DNA of 64,000 nucleotides from Terasakiella sp033100395 (GCF_033100395.1 NZ_JAWLVJ010000009.1:1-64000); one strand, 5' to 3'. Counted from the first letter of the stretch, positions 1 to 9,046 are shown. Notes: generated from the letters alone by a model not told the origin. Translations and numbers: made by a program.

Positions 1-36
1 TGTGCGCTTAACCCGCTTGTTTTCTTTGTTTCCCAT
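1..36 (-). CDS. N-terminal fragment of a gene running off the left edge
   Basis: Only the first 12 codons lie in the window (MGNKENKRVKRT, very basic). The start is supported by a GGAGA Shine-Dalgarno about 7 bases upstream of the ATG on the minus strand. The product cannot be identified from 12 residues. The terminator at 85-122 separates it from the rubredoxin-like gene upstream, so it probably has its own promoter in the 37-84 gap. Confidence 0.5.
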   Translation of the reverse strand, partial: MGNKENKRVKRT

Positions 37-84
37 AATAAGTCTCCAATCTGTCAACTTATTTCAGGACGGGTCAAGCACAAG

Positions 85-122
85 AAAAAGGTCGCTTCTG
101 GAAACAGAGGCGGCCTTTTTTT
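85..122 (-). terminator. Rho-independent terminator
   Basis: The hairpin is AAAGGTCGC plus TTCTG, a GAAA loop, then CAGAG plus GCGGCCTTT, with only G-T wobbles in the stem. It has A/T runs on both sides, so it can end transcripts in either direction. Its position suits termination of the leftward rubredoxin-like transcript. Confidence 0.75.
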
Positions 123-135
123 GTATCTGTAACAC

Positions 136-232
136 TGTCATCCCGGACCTGTTCCGGGACAACCCGCGAGATCAAGTCTGAACGTTTCTTATCGTCCTCA
201 CCTGATTGTCCCGGAATAAATCCGGGATGACA
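136..232. repeat. 97-bp palindromic intergenic repeat, copy 1
   Basis: The outer ends TGTCATCCCGGA and TCCGGGATGACA are exact reverse complements. Inner sub-arms CCGGGACAA and TTGTCCCGG add a second pairing, and about 43 bases lie between the arms. A copy of nearly identical length and arms occurs at 25271-25368, and both contain a central AAC(C)GTTTCTT stretch. It resembles the REP/RPE-type palindromes common between alphaproteobacterial genes. Confidence 0.8.
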
Positions 233-245
233 GGGAAGGGGGAGG

Positions 246-482
246 TCAAGAAACAGACTTCAAATCCGTTTTCTTGAAATTCTTTTTCTTTGCGCCGCAA
301 GTGGGGCACTTCCATTTTTTATCGAGTTCTTCAAACGCCAGGCCGCCCATGGTGGCCGGGTCGTAGATAAAGCTGCCACAGCCGCATTTCCAGCGTTGCG
401 GTTCAAATTCTTTGATGGCACCCAGGCGCGACAGGGGCATCATTGCCTGAGATTTGCTCAGTTCTTTCATCACTAAAAACAT
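246..482 (-). CDS. Rubredoxin-like protein with a shortened first iron knuckle
   Basis: This 78-residue protein has a C-terminal rubredoxin-type fold, residues 31-70: WKCGCGSFIYDP, then WKCPTCGAKKKNF. Tyr40-Asp41-Pro42, the spaced Phe/Leu and the CPxCG knuckle (Cys59, Cys62) match rubredoxin, which binds one Fe(SCys)4 and carries electrons. The first knuckle reads C33-G-C35-G instead of the usual CxxCG, so one residue is missing. A basic 30-residue N-terminal extension precedes the domain. The start at 482 has AGGG about 12 bases upstream; Met5 is an alternative. It is a single gene between a repeat and the yej operon. It may be an electron carrier or a structural Zn/Fe protein. Confidence 0.7.
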   Translation of the reverse strand: MFLVMKELSKSQAMMPLSRLGAIKEFEPQRWKCGCGSFIYDPATMGGLAFEELDKKWKCPTCGAKKKNFKKTDLKSVS

Positions 483-564
483 TGGTCCAACCCTGTAATA
501 TTATTTTTTTGATGAGGCGGACTCTACAGAGGATCAGAGACTCTTTGATGACTCTTTTGTGATT

Positions 565-2184
565 TTAACGGCTAACCACACCTGTCTCATCGGCTTTAAT
601 CTCGAAAGCTGCAGCCATCAGCGCTTTGGTGTAAGGTGTTTGCGGGTGATCGAAGATATCGTTGCGCGGGCCTTGTTCAACAACCTGACCGTTTTGCATG
701 ACCAGCACATTATGGCTCATGGCGCGTACGACTTTTAAATCATGGCTGATGAAGATATAGGCGAGGTTATGTTTGGCCTGTAGATTACGCAACAAGTCAA
801 CGATTTGGGCCTGCACCGACATATCAAGCGCACTTGTGGGTTCATCCAGAATGATCAGACGCGGTTTCAGGATAACAGCGCGCGCAATGGCGATACGTTG
901 GCGTTGCCCGCCGGAAAATTCATGCGGATAGCGGTCTTGGGCTTCGCGCGGTAGGCCGACTTCTTCCAGAATATCACCGATCATCTGACGACGTTCTTCG
1001 ACGGTGGTGGTCGGGCTGTGGATCAACAGGCCTTCTTCAATGATCTGATGGACGGACATGCGTGGTGACATGGACCCAAAGGGGTCCTGAAACACCATTT
1101 GCATTTCCCGGCGAAGCGGGCGTAAGTCTTTTTGCGTGAGGGCTTGCAGGTCTTTCTCGTCAAAGACCAATCCGCCTTCGCTGTCTTCCAATCGTAGAAT
1201 GGCGCGGCCCAATGTGGACTTGCCGGACCCGGATTCCCCAACCACACCCAGTGTCTCGCCCTGTTTGACGGAAAGGGAAATGCCGTTTACCGCTTTGACA
1301 TGACCAACTGTGCGTTTGATGATTCCACGCTTGATGGGATACCAGACCTTGAAGTCATCCACCTTCAGGATTTCCCGTTTATGATCAAACTCTTGCGGTG
1401 TACCAGACGGTTCAGCGGCCAGCAGTTTCTGCGTATAGGCATGCTGGGGATCATCGAAAATTTGTGCGCAGTCGCCTGTTTCTACAATTTTGCCTTGGTT
1501 CATGACACAGACCCGATCTGCCATGTTGCGCACAATGGTCAGATCGTGGGTGATCATCAGAATGGCCATATCCAGTTTTTGCTGCAGTTCCTTTAACAGC
1601 TTCAGGATTTGCGCCTGTACGGTCACATCAAGGGCAGTTGTGGGCTCATCTGCAATCAGGATATCCGGTTCATTGGCAAGGGCCATGGCGATCATGATGC
1701 GTTGCTGCTGCCCACCGGAAAACTGATGGGGCAGGGCTTTCAGGCGGTCTTCGGTTGTTGCATTTTCCAGCCCGACGAGCTTTAACAGTTCAATCACCCG
1801 CTCACGTGCCTGACGTTTGGTCATCAGCTTATGGACAAACAACACTTCGCTGATTTGCCGTTCAATGGAATGCAATGGATTGAGGGAATTGAGTGGTTCC
1901 TGAAAGATCATGGCGATCTGGTTACCCCGGATCGAACGGATACTGCGATCATCCTTGCTGAGCAGGTCTTCCCCGTTAAAGGTCACGCTGCCGGATGGAT
2001 GATGGGCACGCGGATAAGGCAGCAGTTTCAGGATGGAAAGGGCACTGACCGATTTGCCCGAGCCTGATTCGCCGACTAGGGCAAGGGTTTCGCCTTTATT
2101 CAAGGAGAAAGAGACACCGCGCACGGCTTCGTCTTGTCCGAAATTGACGCGCAGGTCTTTGATATCTAACAAGGCGTTACTCAT
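565..2184 (-). CDS. yejF: Peptide ABC importer, dual ATP-binding subunit YejF
   Basis: This 539-residue cytoplasmic ATPase has two complete ABC domains. The first has Walker A GESGSGKS (residues 38-45), signature FSGGQQQR and Walker B ILIADEPTTALD. The second, from about residue 285, has GESGSGKST, FSGGQRQR and LIILDEPTSALD. Both carry the Dpp/Opp-type ending (QTPYTKALMAA-like) seen in dipeptide/oligopeptide importers. Length and the tandem design match YejF. The start ATG overlaps the yejE stop (ATGA), so the genes are translationally coupled. It should power import of oligopeptides through YejB-YejE; E. coli YejABEF takes up microcin C-type peptides. Confidence 0.93.
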   Translation of the reverse strand: MSNALLDIKDLRVNFGQDEAVRGVSFSLNKGETLALVGESGSGKSVSALSILKLLPYPRAHHPSGSVTFNGEDLLSKDDRSIRSIRGNQIAMIFQEPLNSLNPLHSIERQISEVLFVHKLMTKRQARERVIELLKLVGLENATTEDRLKALPHQFSGGQQQRIMIAMALANEPDILIADEPTTALDVTVQAQILKLLKELQQKLDMAILMITHDLTIVRNMADRVCVMNQGKIVETGDCAQIFDDPQHAYTQKLLAAEPSGTPQEFDHKREILKVDDFKVWYPIKRGIIKRTVGHVKAVNGISLSVKQGETLGVVGESGSGKSTLGRAILRLEDSEGGLVFDEKDLQALTQKDLRPLRREMQMVFQDPFGSMSPRMSVHQIIEEGLLIHSPTTTVEERRQMIGDILEEVGLPREAQDRYPHEFSGGQRQRIAIARAVILKPRLIILDEPTSALDMSVQAQIVDLLRNLQAKHNLAYIFISHDLKVVRAMSHNVLVMQNGQVVEQGPRNDIFDHPQTPYTKALMAAAFEIKADETGVVSR

Positions 2185-3203
2185 TGAAAGGTCTTCCTTG
2201 GATCAAAGGCGTCACGCACCGCTTCACCGATAAAGATCAAAAGTGACAGCATGATGGAGAGCACGAAGAAGGCGGTCAGTCCCAGCCACGGAGCTTGCAG
2301 ATTGTTTTTGCCCTGGTTCAGCAGTTCACCTAACGAAGCGGACCCCGGTGGCAGACCAAACCCAAGGAAATCAAGTGCGGTCAGTGTGGTGATCGATCCA
2401 TTGAGGATAAAGGGCAGGAAGGTGAAAGTCGCGACCATGGCGTTGGGCAACACATGGCGGATGATGATGGTCGTGTCCGATACACCCAAAGCCTTGGCGG
2501 CACGCACAAAATCAAAGTTTCTGGCACGCAGGAATTCGGCGCGCACCAATCCGACCAGCTGTACCCAGGAAAACAGTAGCATGAGGCCCAAAAGCCACCA
2601 GAAATTCGGTTCCACAAAGCTTGCCAGAATGATCAGCAGGAAGAGGGTGGGCAGACCTGACCAAATCTCAATAAACCGTTGACCCATCAGGTCTACCATC
2701 CCGCCGAAATAGCCTTGGACTGCGCCAACCGCAATGCCGATAATGGAACTGGCAATGGTCAGCACCAGCCCGAAGAGGACGGAGATACGGAAGCCATAAA
2801 TCAGCCGGGCGACCACATCGCGCCCCTGATCATCTGTGCCGAGCCAATTGTCCGCACTTGGCGGGGCAGGGGTGGGCACTGTCAGGTCATAATTGATACT
2901 GTCATAGCTGTAACGCACAATGGGCCAGACGATCCAGCCGCCCGTATCGGTGATCAGGGCTTGAACCTCCGGGTCACGATACTCAGCCTCTGTTTCAAAG
3001 AAGCCGCCAAAGGTGGTCTCGGGATATTCGTTCAAAAAGGGCGTGTAGATGCTGCCTTCATATGAGATCAGCAAGGGCTTGTCATTTGCGATCAGTTCTG
3101 CAAAAAGCGACAGGGTAAAGAGCGCAAGGAACAGCCAGAGCGACCAGAACCCACGACGGTTCACCTTGAAATTCTGCCAGCGTCGTTGATTTAAAGGGGA
3201 CAT
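2181..3203 (-). CDS. yejE: Peptide ABC importer permease YejE
   Basis: This 340-residue inner-membrane permease of the OppC/DppC class has an N-terminal membrane helix after RRGFWSLWLF, a long periplasmic loop, and five further hydrophobic segments. The EAA-type cytoplasmic loop is RAAKALGVSDTTIIIRHVLPN. The frame opens further upstream (to 3257), but the start at 3203 (MSPLNQRRWQNF) is chosen because it sits one base after the yejB stop and matches the family N-terminus. It pairs with YejB to form the translocation channel. Confidence 0.9.
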   Translation of the reverse strand: MSPLNQRRWQNFKVNRRGFWSLWLFLALFTLSLFAELIANDKPLLISYEGSIYTPFLNEYPETTFGGFFETEAEYRDPEVQALITDTGGWIVWPIVRYSYDSINYDLTVPTPAPPSADNWLGTDDQGRDVVARLIYGFRISVLFGLVLTIASSIIGIAVGAVQGYFGGMVDLMGQRFIEIWSGLPTLFLLIILASFVEPNFWWLLGLMLLFSWVQLVGLVRAEFLRARNFDFVRAAKALGVSDTTIIIRHVLPNAMVATFTFLPFILNGSITTLTALDFLGFGLPPGSASLGELLNQGKNNLQAPWLGLTAFFVLSIMLSLLIFIGEAVRDAFDPRKTFQ

Positions 3204-3204
3204 G

Positions 3205-4296
3205 TTATCGTGCCTCAAAATCAACGCGGGGATCAATGACGTGATACATGATATCACCGATCAAATTCATGATCAGACCCAAAAGCGTAAAGAAATAAAG
3301 GGTGCCAAACACGACCGGGTAATCCCTGTTAATGGCGGCTTCAAACCCTAATAGGCCAAGCCCGTCCAGCGAGAAGATAATCTCGGTCAGAAGCGATCCG
3401 GTAAAGAAGACCCCGATAAAGGTCGCGGGGAAGCCTGCGATCACAATCAGCATGGCGTTGCGGAAGATATGACCGTAAAGCACGCGGTTTTCGGTGATGC
3501 CTTTGGCACGCGCCGTGATGACATATTGCTTGTTGATCTCTTCCAGAAAGGAGTTTTTGGTCAGCATGGTCAGGCTGGCAAATCCACCGATGACCATGGA
3601 GAGAACAGGCAGTGCAATATGCCAGAAGTAATCTTTAATCTGGGCAAGGGTGCTTAAGTTTTCCCAATTGTCCGATGTCAGGCCGCGCAATGGGAACCAG
3701 TCCAAATAACGCCCACCTGCAAAGACAACGATCAACAGGATGGCGAACAGGAAGCTGGGGATCGCATTGCCCAGGATAACTGCGCCACTGGACCAGACAT
3801 CAAAACGTGACCCATCACGAATGGCTTTTTTGATGCCTAGCGGGATGGAGATCAGATAGACCAGCAGGGTCGTCCATATCCCCAGTGAAATAGAGACAGG
3901 CATTTTTTCCAGCACCAGATCGACCACACTGTCATCACGGTAAAAGCTGTTGCCAAAATCAAATCGCACATAGCTGCCCAGCATCTGGAAGAACCGTTCA
4001 TGTGCGGGTTTATCAAAGCCAAACTGCTGTTCGATCTCTTTAATCAGTTCAGGCGGAACCCCTTGGGCACCGCGATATTGGGAATTTCCGGTGTTGGCGC
4101 TGCTGGAACCCTGAACTTCGCCGCCGTTGGTGCCGGAAACACGCGCTGTGGCATCGACCGCTTCGCCCTGAATTTTCGCCAGCATTTGTTCGACCGGACC
4201 ACCGGGGGCAGCCTGGATGATGACAAAATTCAGCACCATGATGCCAAACAATGTAGGGATAATCAGCAAAAGGCGTCGCAGGATATAAGCGAGCAT
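3205..4296 (-). CDS. yejB: Peptide ABC importer permease YejB
   Basis: This 363-residue OppB/DppB-class permease has an N-terminal helix (LAYILRRLLLIIPTLFGIM), a Ser/Gly-rich periplasmic loop at about residues 45-75, and five C-terminal helices. The EAA loop is ITARAKGITENRVLYGHIFRN. It is the first gene of a tight yejB-yejE-yejF operon. No yejA (periplasmic binding protein) lies in front of it; the next gene upstream is the divergent ychF. The binding protein must therefore be encoded elsewhere, or the importer uses another receptor. Confidence 0.92.
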   Translation of the reverse strand: MLAYILRRLLLIIPTLFGIMVLNFVIIQAAPGGPVEQMLAKIQGEAVDATARVSGTNGGEVQGSSSANTGNSQYRGAQGVPPELIKEIEQQFGFDKPAHERFFQMLGSYVRFDFGNSFYRDDSVVDLVLEKMPVSISLGIWTTLLVYLISIPLGIKKAIRDGSRFDVWSSGAVILGNAIPSFLFAILLIVVFAGGRYLDWFPLRGLTSDNWENLSTLAQIKDYFWHIALPVLSMVIGGFASLTMLTKNSFLEEINKQYVITARAKGITENRVLYGHIFRNAMLIVIAGFPATFIGVFFTGSLLTEIIFSLDGLGLLGFEAAINRDYPVVFGTLYFFTLLGLIMNLIGDIMYHVIDPRVDFEAR

Positions 4297-4478
4297 GGAT
4301 CAAGGGGGCCCTGTTCTTTATCTTTTCTCTTCATAGTTTTAAGAGATTGAAAGCCCGTGGGCAAGCCAAATAAGCTCACTTTCATGTGAGCAAATGGTGC
4401 GCTTTTGGTTGACGAAAGGCTTAGAGCGCGCTATGCGCTGTGAAAGCTTTTTAACGGATAGAATGTGGATCAAGTCTC

Positions 4479-5582
4479 ATGGGTTTTAACTGTGGTATCG
4501 TCGGCCTGCCAAACGTAGGTAAATCAACGCTTTTCAACGCTTTGACCTCAACTGCTGCGGCAGAAGCGGCCAACTTCCCGTTCTGTACCATTGAACCAAA
4601 CACAGGCCGTGTGGGCGTGCCGGATGATCGTCTTTATAAACTGGCTGAGATCGCAGGTTCTGCCAAGATCATTCCGACCCAGCTGGAATTTGTTGATATC
4701 GCTGGTCTGGTACGCGGCGCCTCCAAAGGCGAAGGTCTGGGTAACCAGTTCCTCGCCAATATCCGCGAAGTAGACGCCATCATCCATGTGTTGCGCTGCT
4801 TTGAAGATGACAACATCACCCACGTGGATGACAGCATTGACCCCATCCGTGACGCGGAAACCGTTGAAACCGAACTGATGCTGGCCGATCTTGAAAGCCT
4901 GGAAAAACGCGAAGTCGCGTTGGTTAAAAAAGCCCGTGGTCAGGATAAAGAGGCTGCGGCCACCCTGAAGATCGTTGAAAAATGCTTGGAAGTCCTGCGC
5001 GAAGGTAAGCCTGCCCGTGTGGTGGAACGCCGTGACGAGGAAGAAGAAAAACTCTTCCAAATGCTGCAACTTCTGACCTCCAAGCCTGTGCTTTACGTTT
5101 GTAATGTGGAAGAAGACAGTGCCGCTGAAGGCAACAGCATTTCTGCCAAAGTGTTTGAAAAAGCCGAAAGCGAAAATGCCCGCGCGGTTGTGATCTCAGC
5201 GCAAATCGAAGAAGAAGTTTCCAAACTGGACAGCGAAGAAGACAAGGCGGAATTCCTGGAAAGTCTGGGGCTGGAGGAAACGGGGCTGGCCCGTATCATC
5301 CGAGAAGGCTACAAACTGCTCGACCTTCTGACCTTTTTCACCGTTGGCCCGAAAGAGGCCCGCGCTTGGACCGTTCTGGTCGGCTCCAAAGCCCCGCAAG
5401 CTGCTGGTGTCATCCACACTGATTTCGAACGCGGCTTCATCAAGGCCGAAACCATCGCCTATGAAGACTATGTTGAACATAACGGTGAAACAGGCGCCAA
5501 AGAAAACGGCAAGATGCGTCAGGAAGGCAAAGAATATGTCACCAAAGACGGTGACGTTTTCCACTTCCGCTTTAATGTTTAA
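4479..5582 (+). CDS. ychF: Redox-regulated ATPase/GTPase YchF (Ola1 family)
   Basis: This 367-residue P-loop protein of the Obg-related YchF/OLA1 family has G1 GLPNVGKST near residue 9, G3 DIAGLV, and an NVEE motif replacing NKxD, the change that lets YchF prefer ATP over GTP. A coiled-coil insert (residues about 130-190) and a C-terminal TGS domain (from about 285, ending in the family signature KDGDVFHFRFNV) complete the usual architecture and length. YchF binds ribosomes and takes part in stress and translation control. It is transcribed alone and ends at the terminator at 5629. Confidence 0.96.
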   Translation: MGFNCGIVGLPNVGKSTLFNALTSTAAAEAANFPFCTIEPNTGRVGVPDDRLYKLAEIAGSAKIIPTQLEFVDIAGLVRGASKGEGLGNQFLANIREVDAIIHVLRCFEDDNITHVDDSIDPIRDAETVETELMLADLESLEKREVALVKKARGQDKEAAATLKIVEKCLEVLREGKPARVVERRDEEEEKLFQMLQLLTSKPVLYVCNVEEDSAAEGNSISAKVFEKAESENARAVVISAQIEEEVSKLDSEEDKAEFLESLGLEETGLARIIREGYKLLDLLTFFTVGPKEARAWTVLVGSKAPQAAGVIHTDFERGFIKAETIAYEDYVEHNGETGAKENGKMRQEGKEYVTKDGDVFHFRFNV

Positions 5583-5628
5583 GGCATAAAACACATTTGT
5601 CATTTCTTGCTGAGGCAGGAATCTATTG

Positions 5629-5653
5629 AAAGGGGCTCTTGGGCCCCTTTTTT
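5629..5653 (+). terminator. Terminator after ychF
   Basis: The perfect stem AAAGGGGC / GCCCCTTT with a 6-base loop is followed by a T run, 47 bases after the ychF stop. It isolates ychF from the HD-GHKL gene. Confidence 0.9.
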
Positions 5654-5729
5654 TATTGTTTTTGTATTATCTTACGAGAAATGGTTGTCTATACTCTCCG
5701 TATAAAGAGCAAATTATTCGGGGGAAGAA

Positions 5730-8531
5730 ATGAGCTTACAACATACGCCACTCTATAAGTTTCTGGAAAAGAACCAGGCAGAACAACAAGGCCCAGCAGC
5801 TGATCCAAACTATGCCGCGATGGCACTGGATATGGAAAAAGAAGCCCGGGAATTGCTGAATGGCGTTGCGCGCACGTTTGAACATTATCCTTCCCACGGG
5901 TTTGATCATAGCCATGCGATCATCGAAAATATCTCCAACATTCTGTTTGATGGCGACGGCAACCCACTGGCGAAAAAGCTGAATTATGTGGAAGCCTTTC
6001 TGATCATTGGGGCGGCTTACAGTCACGATCTGGGCATGCGGATCAGTGATGTTGAGAAAACGGAATTTCTGGACTCTCAAAAATTTACCGACTGGTTGAA
6101 AGAAGAAAAGAACGAACAGGGCCGCGAAGATTGGCAGCTTTATAAAGATATTCGCGACGGTGAAGATGAGAAAAGCAAAGATATGTCAGAAGCTGTGCGA
6201 GACTTTTATGCCGCACGTCAGCTGGACTTTCTGATCGCCTCTTACTTCCGAAATGCCCATGCGCTTCGAAGTGGACATAATCTGCGCCTGAAATCTGATT
6301 GGTTTTCGATGGTCAAGGATGATGACGTGCGAAAAGCCATCGCTGTGATCTCCGAAGGTCATGGCGTCGGTTATGACCGTCTGGAAAATGATCATCTTTA
6401 TAGTGAAGACAGTCGATGTGACGGGCAGGCCATTAATCTGCGTTTTTTGGCGATCTTGCTGCGCTATGGTGATCTGTGTGATATCCGCAAAGATCGCACT
6501 CGTTCTCTGGTGCGTAACCTGACCTTTATTCCAAAAGACAGCTTGCCCCATTGGGATCAGTATGATGATATTCATCACAAGAATATCTCTCCTGAAAAGG
6601 TTGCCTTCAGCGCTTATTGCAGCACGCCGGAAAGCTATCGCACCTTGCGCGAATGGTGCAAATGGATGGAAGAGGAATCCAACCGCGCAACCTTGGTTAT
6701 GACACGGGCCAAGCGACATAACGATTGGATCCCGCCGGAAATCCGTCTGGCGGATGCGCAAAAGAAAAGTGGCGGTGATGCAAATGCGACCATCTATGTG
6801 CTTGCCTCTGAAAGGGCCAATTTCATTCCCCATGACTGGAAGTTTGTGGTGAATGATAAGCTGGTGATGCAGCGGCTAGTCTATGATGTCTATAATGACA
6901 GTCAGGATTTCCTGCGCGAATTGATTCAAAACGCGCTGGATACCAACCGGGCAAAAATGATTGAACGTTTCTTTGAAAATGAAGATGTGCCGGACTGGCT
7001 GCCGGATGTGGATCAGGCCATCCGAAACAAATTCCCCGTCCATATCGACGTGGAAACGGTTCGCGAAGATGACGAAGACGTTCAATATATCACCGTGACC
7101 GACAAGGGCATGGGGATGACGGAACATATCATCCAGAATTATTTCCTGCAGATCGGTTGCTCTTATTATAAGTCCGACGATTTCGAAAAAGAACTGGGCC
7201 ACAATCCCCGTGGTAAATTCACCAGCCAATTCGGGGTGGGGTTCTTATCCGTCTTTGCCGTTTCGGATTATGTGGAAGTTGAAACCTATAATGCGACGGA
7301 AAATAAACCGCTGAAACTGATCTTGACCAAGCCGGAAGATTACCTTCTGCCGCGACATATGGAGAAGCCGAAGTCAACGGGTACGAAGATCAGGATCAAA
7401 ATGCGTAAGCCTTTTGACGAGGGGGAGTTGAAGGAGAAAGTGGGCCGTTGGTGTCAGGCTGTTGAGTTGCCTGTTTTATTTAATAATGTAAGTATTTTTA
7501 CAAGTAGTGATTTGGAGTTTTATGTTTGGGATAATATTGTTTCAAATAAAGGTAAGGCTCTTATTGTAGAGCGGGCAAAATTTAATAATAATGAAATATC
7601 TGTAGATTTTGGTTTTATTTTAGACACCTATACTGGTCGGCTGCTTCCAGCTAGCTCAGTCGTAGTTTTGACGCAGAAAATGGGAATGCAAATAAGAAAC
7701 GAGTATTTTCGGCATGGGATTTTGAATGGAGAATTGAATGTATATGCAACTGAGCCTGGATTTAGTTTTATTCATATAGATGACCGTTGCTTTAAAACAA
7801 ATATTTCTATGTCTCGTAATGGTGATATTGGGTTCTGGGCTGCAATTAAAGAACTATCAGAATTACAGAATTTTATTTCTCGTTTTTTGTTGGTTTTTTT
7901 TGAAAAGTATCAAGATGTTCTTGGCCAAAAAGCAAGATTGGAACTTGCAGAATTTTTTAAGAAAATAGGTTGTGAATATGAAGATTTACCAATTTTAAAA
8001 TTGTATAAAAGAGGGGCAGAACGGTGGGTGTCGATTTCTGAATTGCGAGAGGTTGGAAAGTTCTATCACTATTCCTTTTTTGACTTTATGTCAGCTGATA
8101 AATATTTGTATCCTTATATTACAGAAGTGATGGGGTTTGATCCTCAACCTATTGAAATATTAGATATGAAGTTGGTTGGTGTAGAAGACTACGAATTTTC
8201 TCACATAGAGACATATGTTGGGCGAAAAAGTGAGAGGTTTGAAGAAATTGATCATGGATATTTTGAAGATATTTCTGAATCTAAACAGTGTTTTTTGAGT
8301 AGCCGTGCATTTGGTTTTCAGATAGTAAATACCTTGCATCCTGTTGGTAATTGGCTGAAGCGGTTATTGACGGAAATTGATATTCCTTCTGAATATAGCG
8401 GTTATGTTCCTGGGCGTTATTCAAATCTGGGTACGGTAAAAAAATGGAATGATCTTCCGGGTCTTCCTGATGAATTAAAAGCGCCCACTGATATCCCGCC
8501 TGAGTTTGAACAATATCCGGAAGATTCGTAA
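5730..8531 (+). CDS. HD-domain plus Hsp90-type (GHKL) ATPase protein with an AT-rich C-terminal half
   Basis: This is a 933-residue cytoplasmic protein. Residues about 40-340 carry an HD-like metal phosphohydrolase signature: His56, His60 and His62 in HGFDHSH, then His99-Asp100 in YSHDLGM. Residues about 370-580 are a Bergerat-fold ATPase with all motifs: N box E397-LIQ-N401-A-x-D404, G1 DKGMGM (458-463), G2 GKFTSQFGVGF (495-505) and G3 STGTKI (549-554). The G2 box is very close to Hsp90/HtpG. The C-terminal 350 residues are not recognised. The start has GGGGGAAG just upstream. G+C is 31 of 60 bases at 7021-7080 but 14 of 60 at 7561-7620, 19 of 60 at 7921-7980 and 21 of 60 at 8041-8100; it recovers to 28 of 60 at 8461-8520. 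The change starts near 7470 (residue 581), right where the ATPase ends, with no frameshift. Function is unknown; a stress or anti-phage role is only inference. Confidence 0.75.
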   Translation: MSLQHTPLYKFLEKNQAEQQGPAADPNYAAMALDMEKEARELLNGVARTFEHYPSHGFDHSHAIIENISNILFDGDGNPLAKKLNYVEAFLIIGAAYSHDLGMRISDVEKTEFLDSQKFTDWLKEEKNEQGREDWQLYKDIRDGEDEKSKDMSEAVRDFYAARQLDFLIASYFRNAHALRSGHNLRLKSDWFSMVKDDDVRKAIAVISEGHGVGYDRLENDHLYSEDSRCDGQAINLRFLAILLRYGDLCDIRKDRTRSLVRNLTFIPKDSLPHWDQYDDIHHKNISPEKVAFSAYCSTPESYRTLREWCKWMEEESNRATLVMTRAKRHNDWIPPEIRLADAQKKSGGDANATIYVLASERANFIPHDWKFVVNDKLVMQRLVYDVYNDSQDFLRELIQNALDTNRAKMIERFFENEDVPDWLPDVDQAIRNKFPVHIDVETVREDDEDVQYITVTDKGMGMTEHIIQNYFLQIGCSYYKSDDFEKELGHNPRGKFTSQFGVGFLSVFAVSDYVEVETYNATENKPLKLILTKPEDYLLPRHMEKPKSTGTKIRIKMRKPFDEGELKEKVGRWCQAVELPVLFNNVSIFTSSDLEFYVWDNIVSNKGKALIVERAKFNNNEISVDFGFILDTYTGRLLPASSVVVLTQKMGMQIRNEYFRHGILNGELNVYATEPGFSFIHIDDRCFKTNISMSRNGDIGFWAAIKELSELQNFISRFLLVFFEKYQDVLGQKARLELAEFFKKIGCEYEDLPILKLYKRGAERWVSISELREVGKFYHYSFFDFMSADKYLYPYITEVMGFDPQPIEILDMKLVGVEDYEFSHIETYVGRKSERFEEIDHGYFEDISESKQCFLSSRAFGFQIVNTLHPVGNWLKRLLTEIDIPSEYSGYVPGRYSNLGTVKKWNDLPGLPDELKAPTDIPPEFEQYPEDS

Positions 8532-8552
8532 AGCAATGGTGCATTGAAAAGA

Positions 8553-8661
8553 CCCCGGCCTTCGCCGGGGTGACGGTGGGGTGGGTATCATGTATGTTGT
8601 CTCAGGCACGTCCTCGCCCTATCCGCAAATCCCCGTCATTCCTGCGCAGGCAGGAATTTTT
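8553..8661. repeat. Two short palindromes of the intergenic repeat type
   Basis: CCCCGGC-CTTC-GCCGGGG at 8553-8570 and ATTCCTGC-GCAG-GCAGGAAT at 8638-8657 are perfect hairpins, the second followed by a T run. Both lie directly after the HD-GHKL gene and may end its transcript. They share the CCCCGGC and ATTCCTGC arms with copies at 55359 and 62266. Confidence 0.65.
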
Positions 8662-9034
8662 CTCCGTCTCTCCCCACCCTTCGAATCCACCTCATCTCCC
8701 TCCATCCTCTCCCCCTAAAAGTTGAGTTTTTGGGTTTAAACCAGTTTTTATCTGACTATCTTCTTAAGTAAGGAAAACAAGAGCCCATAAGGCCTGTAGG
8801 GCTTTTGGGGCTTGCTAAGCGCTTGAGGCGTCAGACTCTTTAAAACAGGTGTTACCAAACCGTCGTATTTGAAAGCTGTGTGGTAATACCAGAAGGGCAG
8901 TTTTCTGCGGTTTTTCAAGGGTTTAAGCCTAGACATTTGGGTTCATTTGTGGTGTATATAGGCCACGTTTTATTTCTAGATATCTGCTGGGGGTCTCTTT
9001 CTGGCGGCTGTCTTTTATTCACTCTTGCATAAGC
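8662..9034. other. acnB upstream region without a convincing gene
   Basis: About 370 bases precede acnB. A 62-codon minus-strand frame (8748-8936) has no Shine-Dalgarno or recognisable product and is not called. The region presumably holds the acnB promoter and leader; GTGTATATAGG near 8951 is a possible promoter core, but no -35 element was assigned with confidence. Confidence 0.4.
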
Positions 9035-9046
9035 GGAGGAAGTTTA

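Noticed and set aside
5730..8531. Whole gene as part of a mobile island
   Set aside because: Flanks are housekeeping genes with normal composition and no integrase, att-like repeats or tRNA; only the inner part of the gene is AT-rich.
8748..8936. 62-codon minus-strand frame before acnB
   Set aside because: It has no ribosome site, no recognisable motif, and lies in the acnB leader; likely chance.
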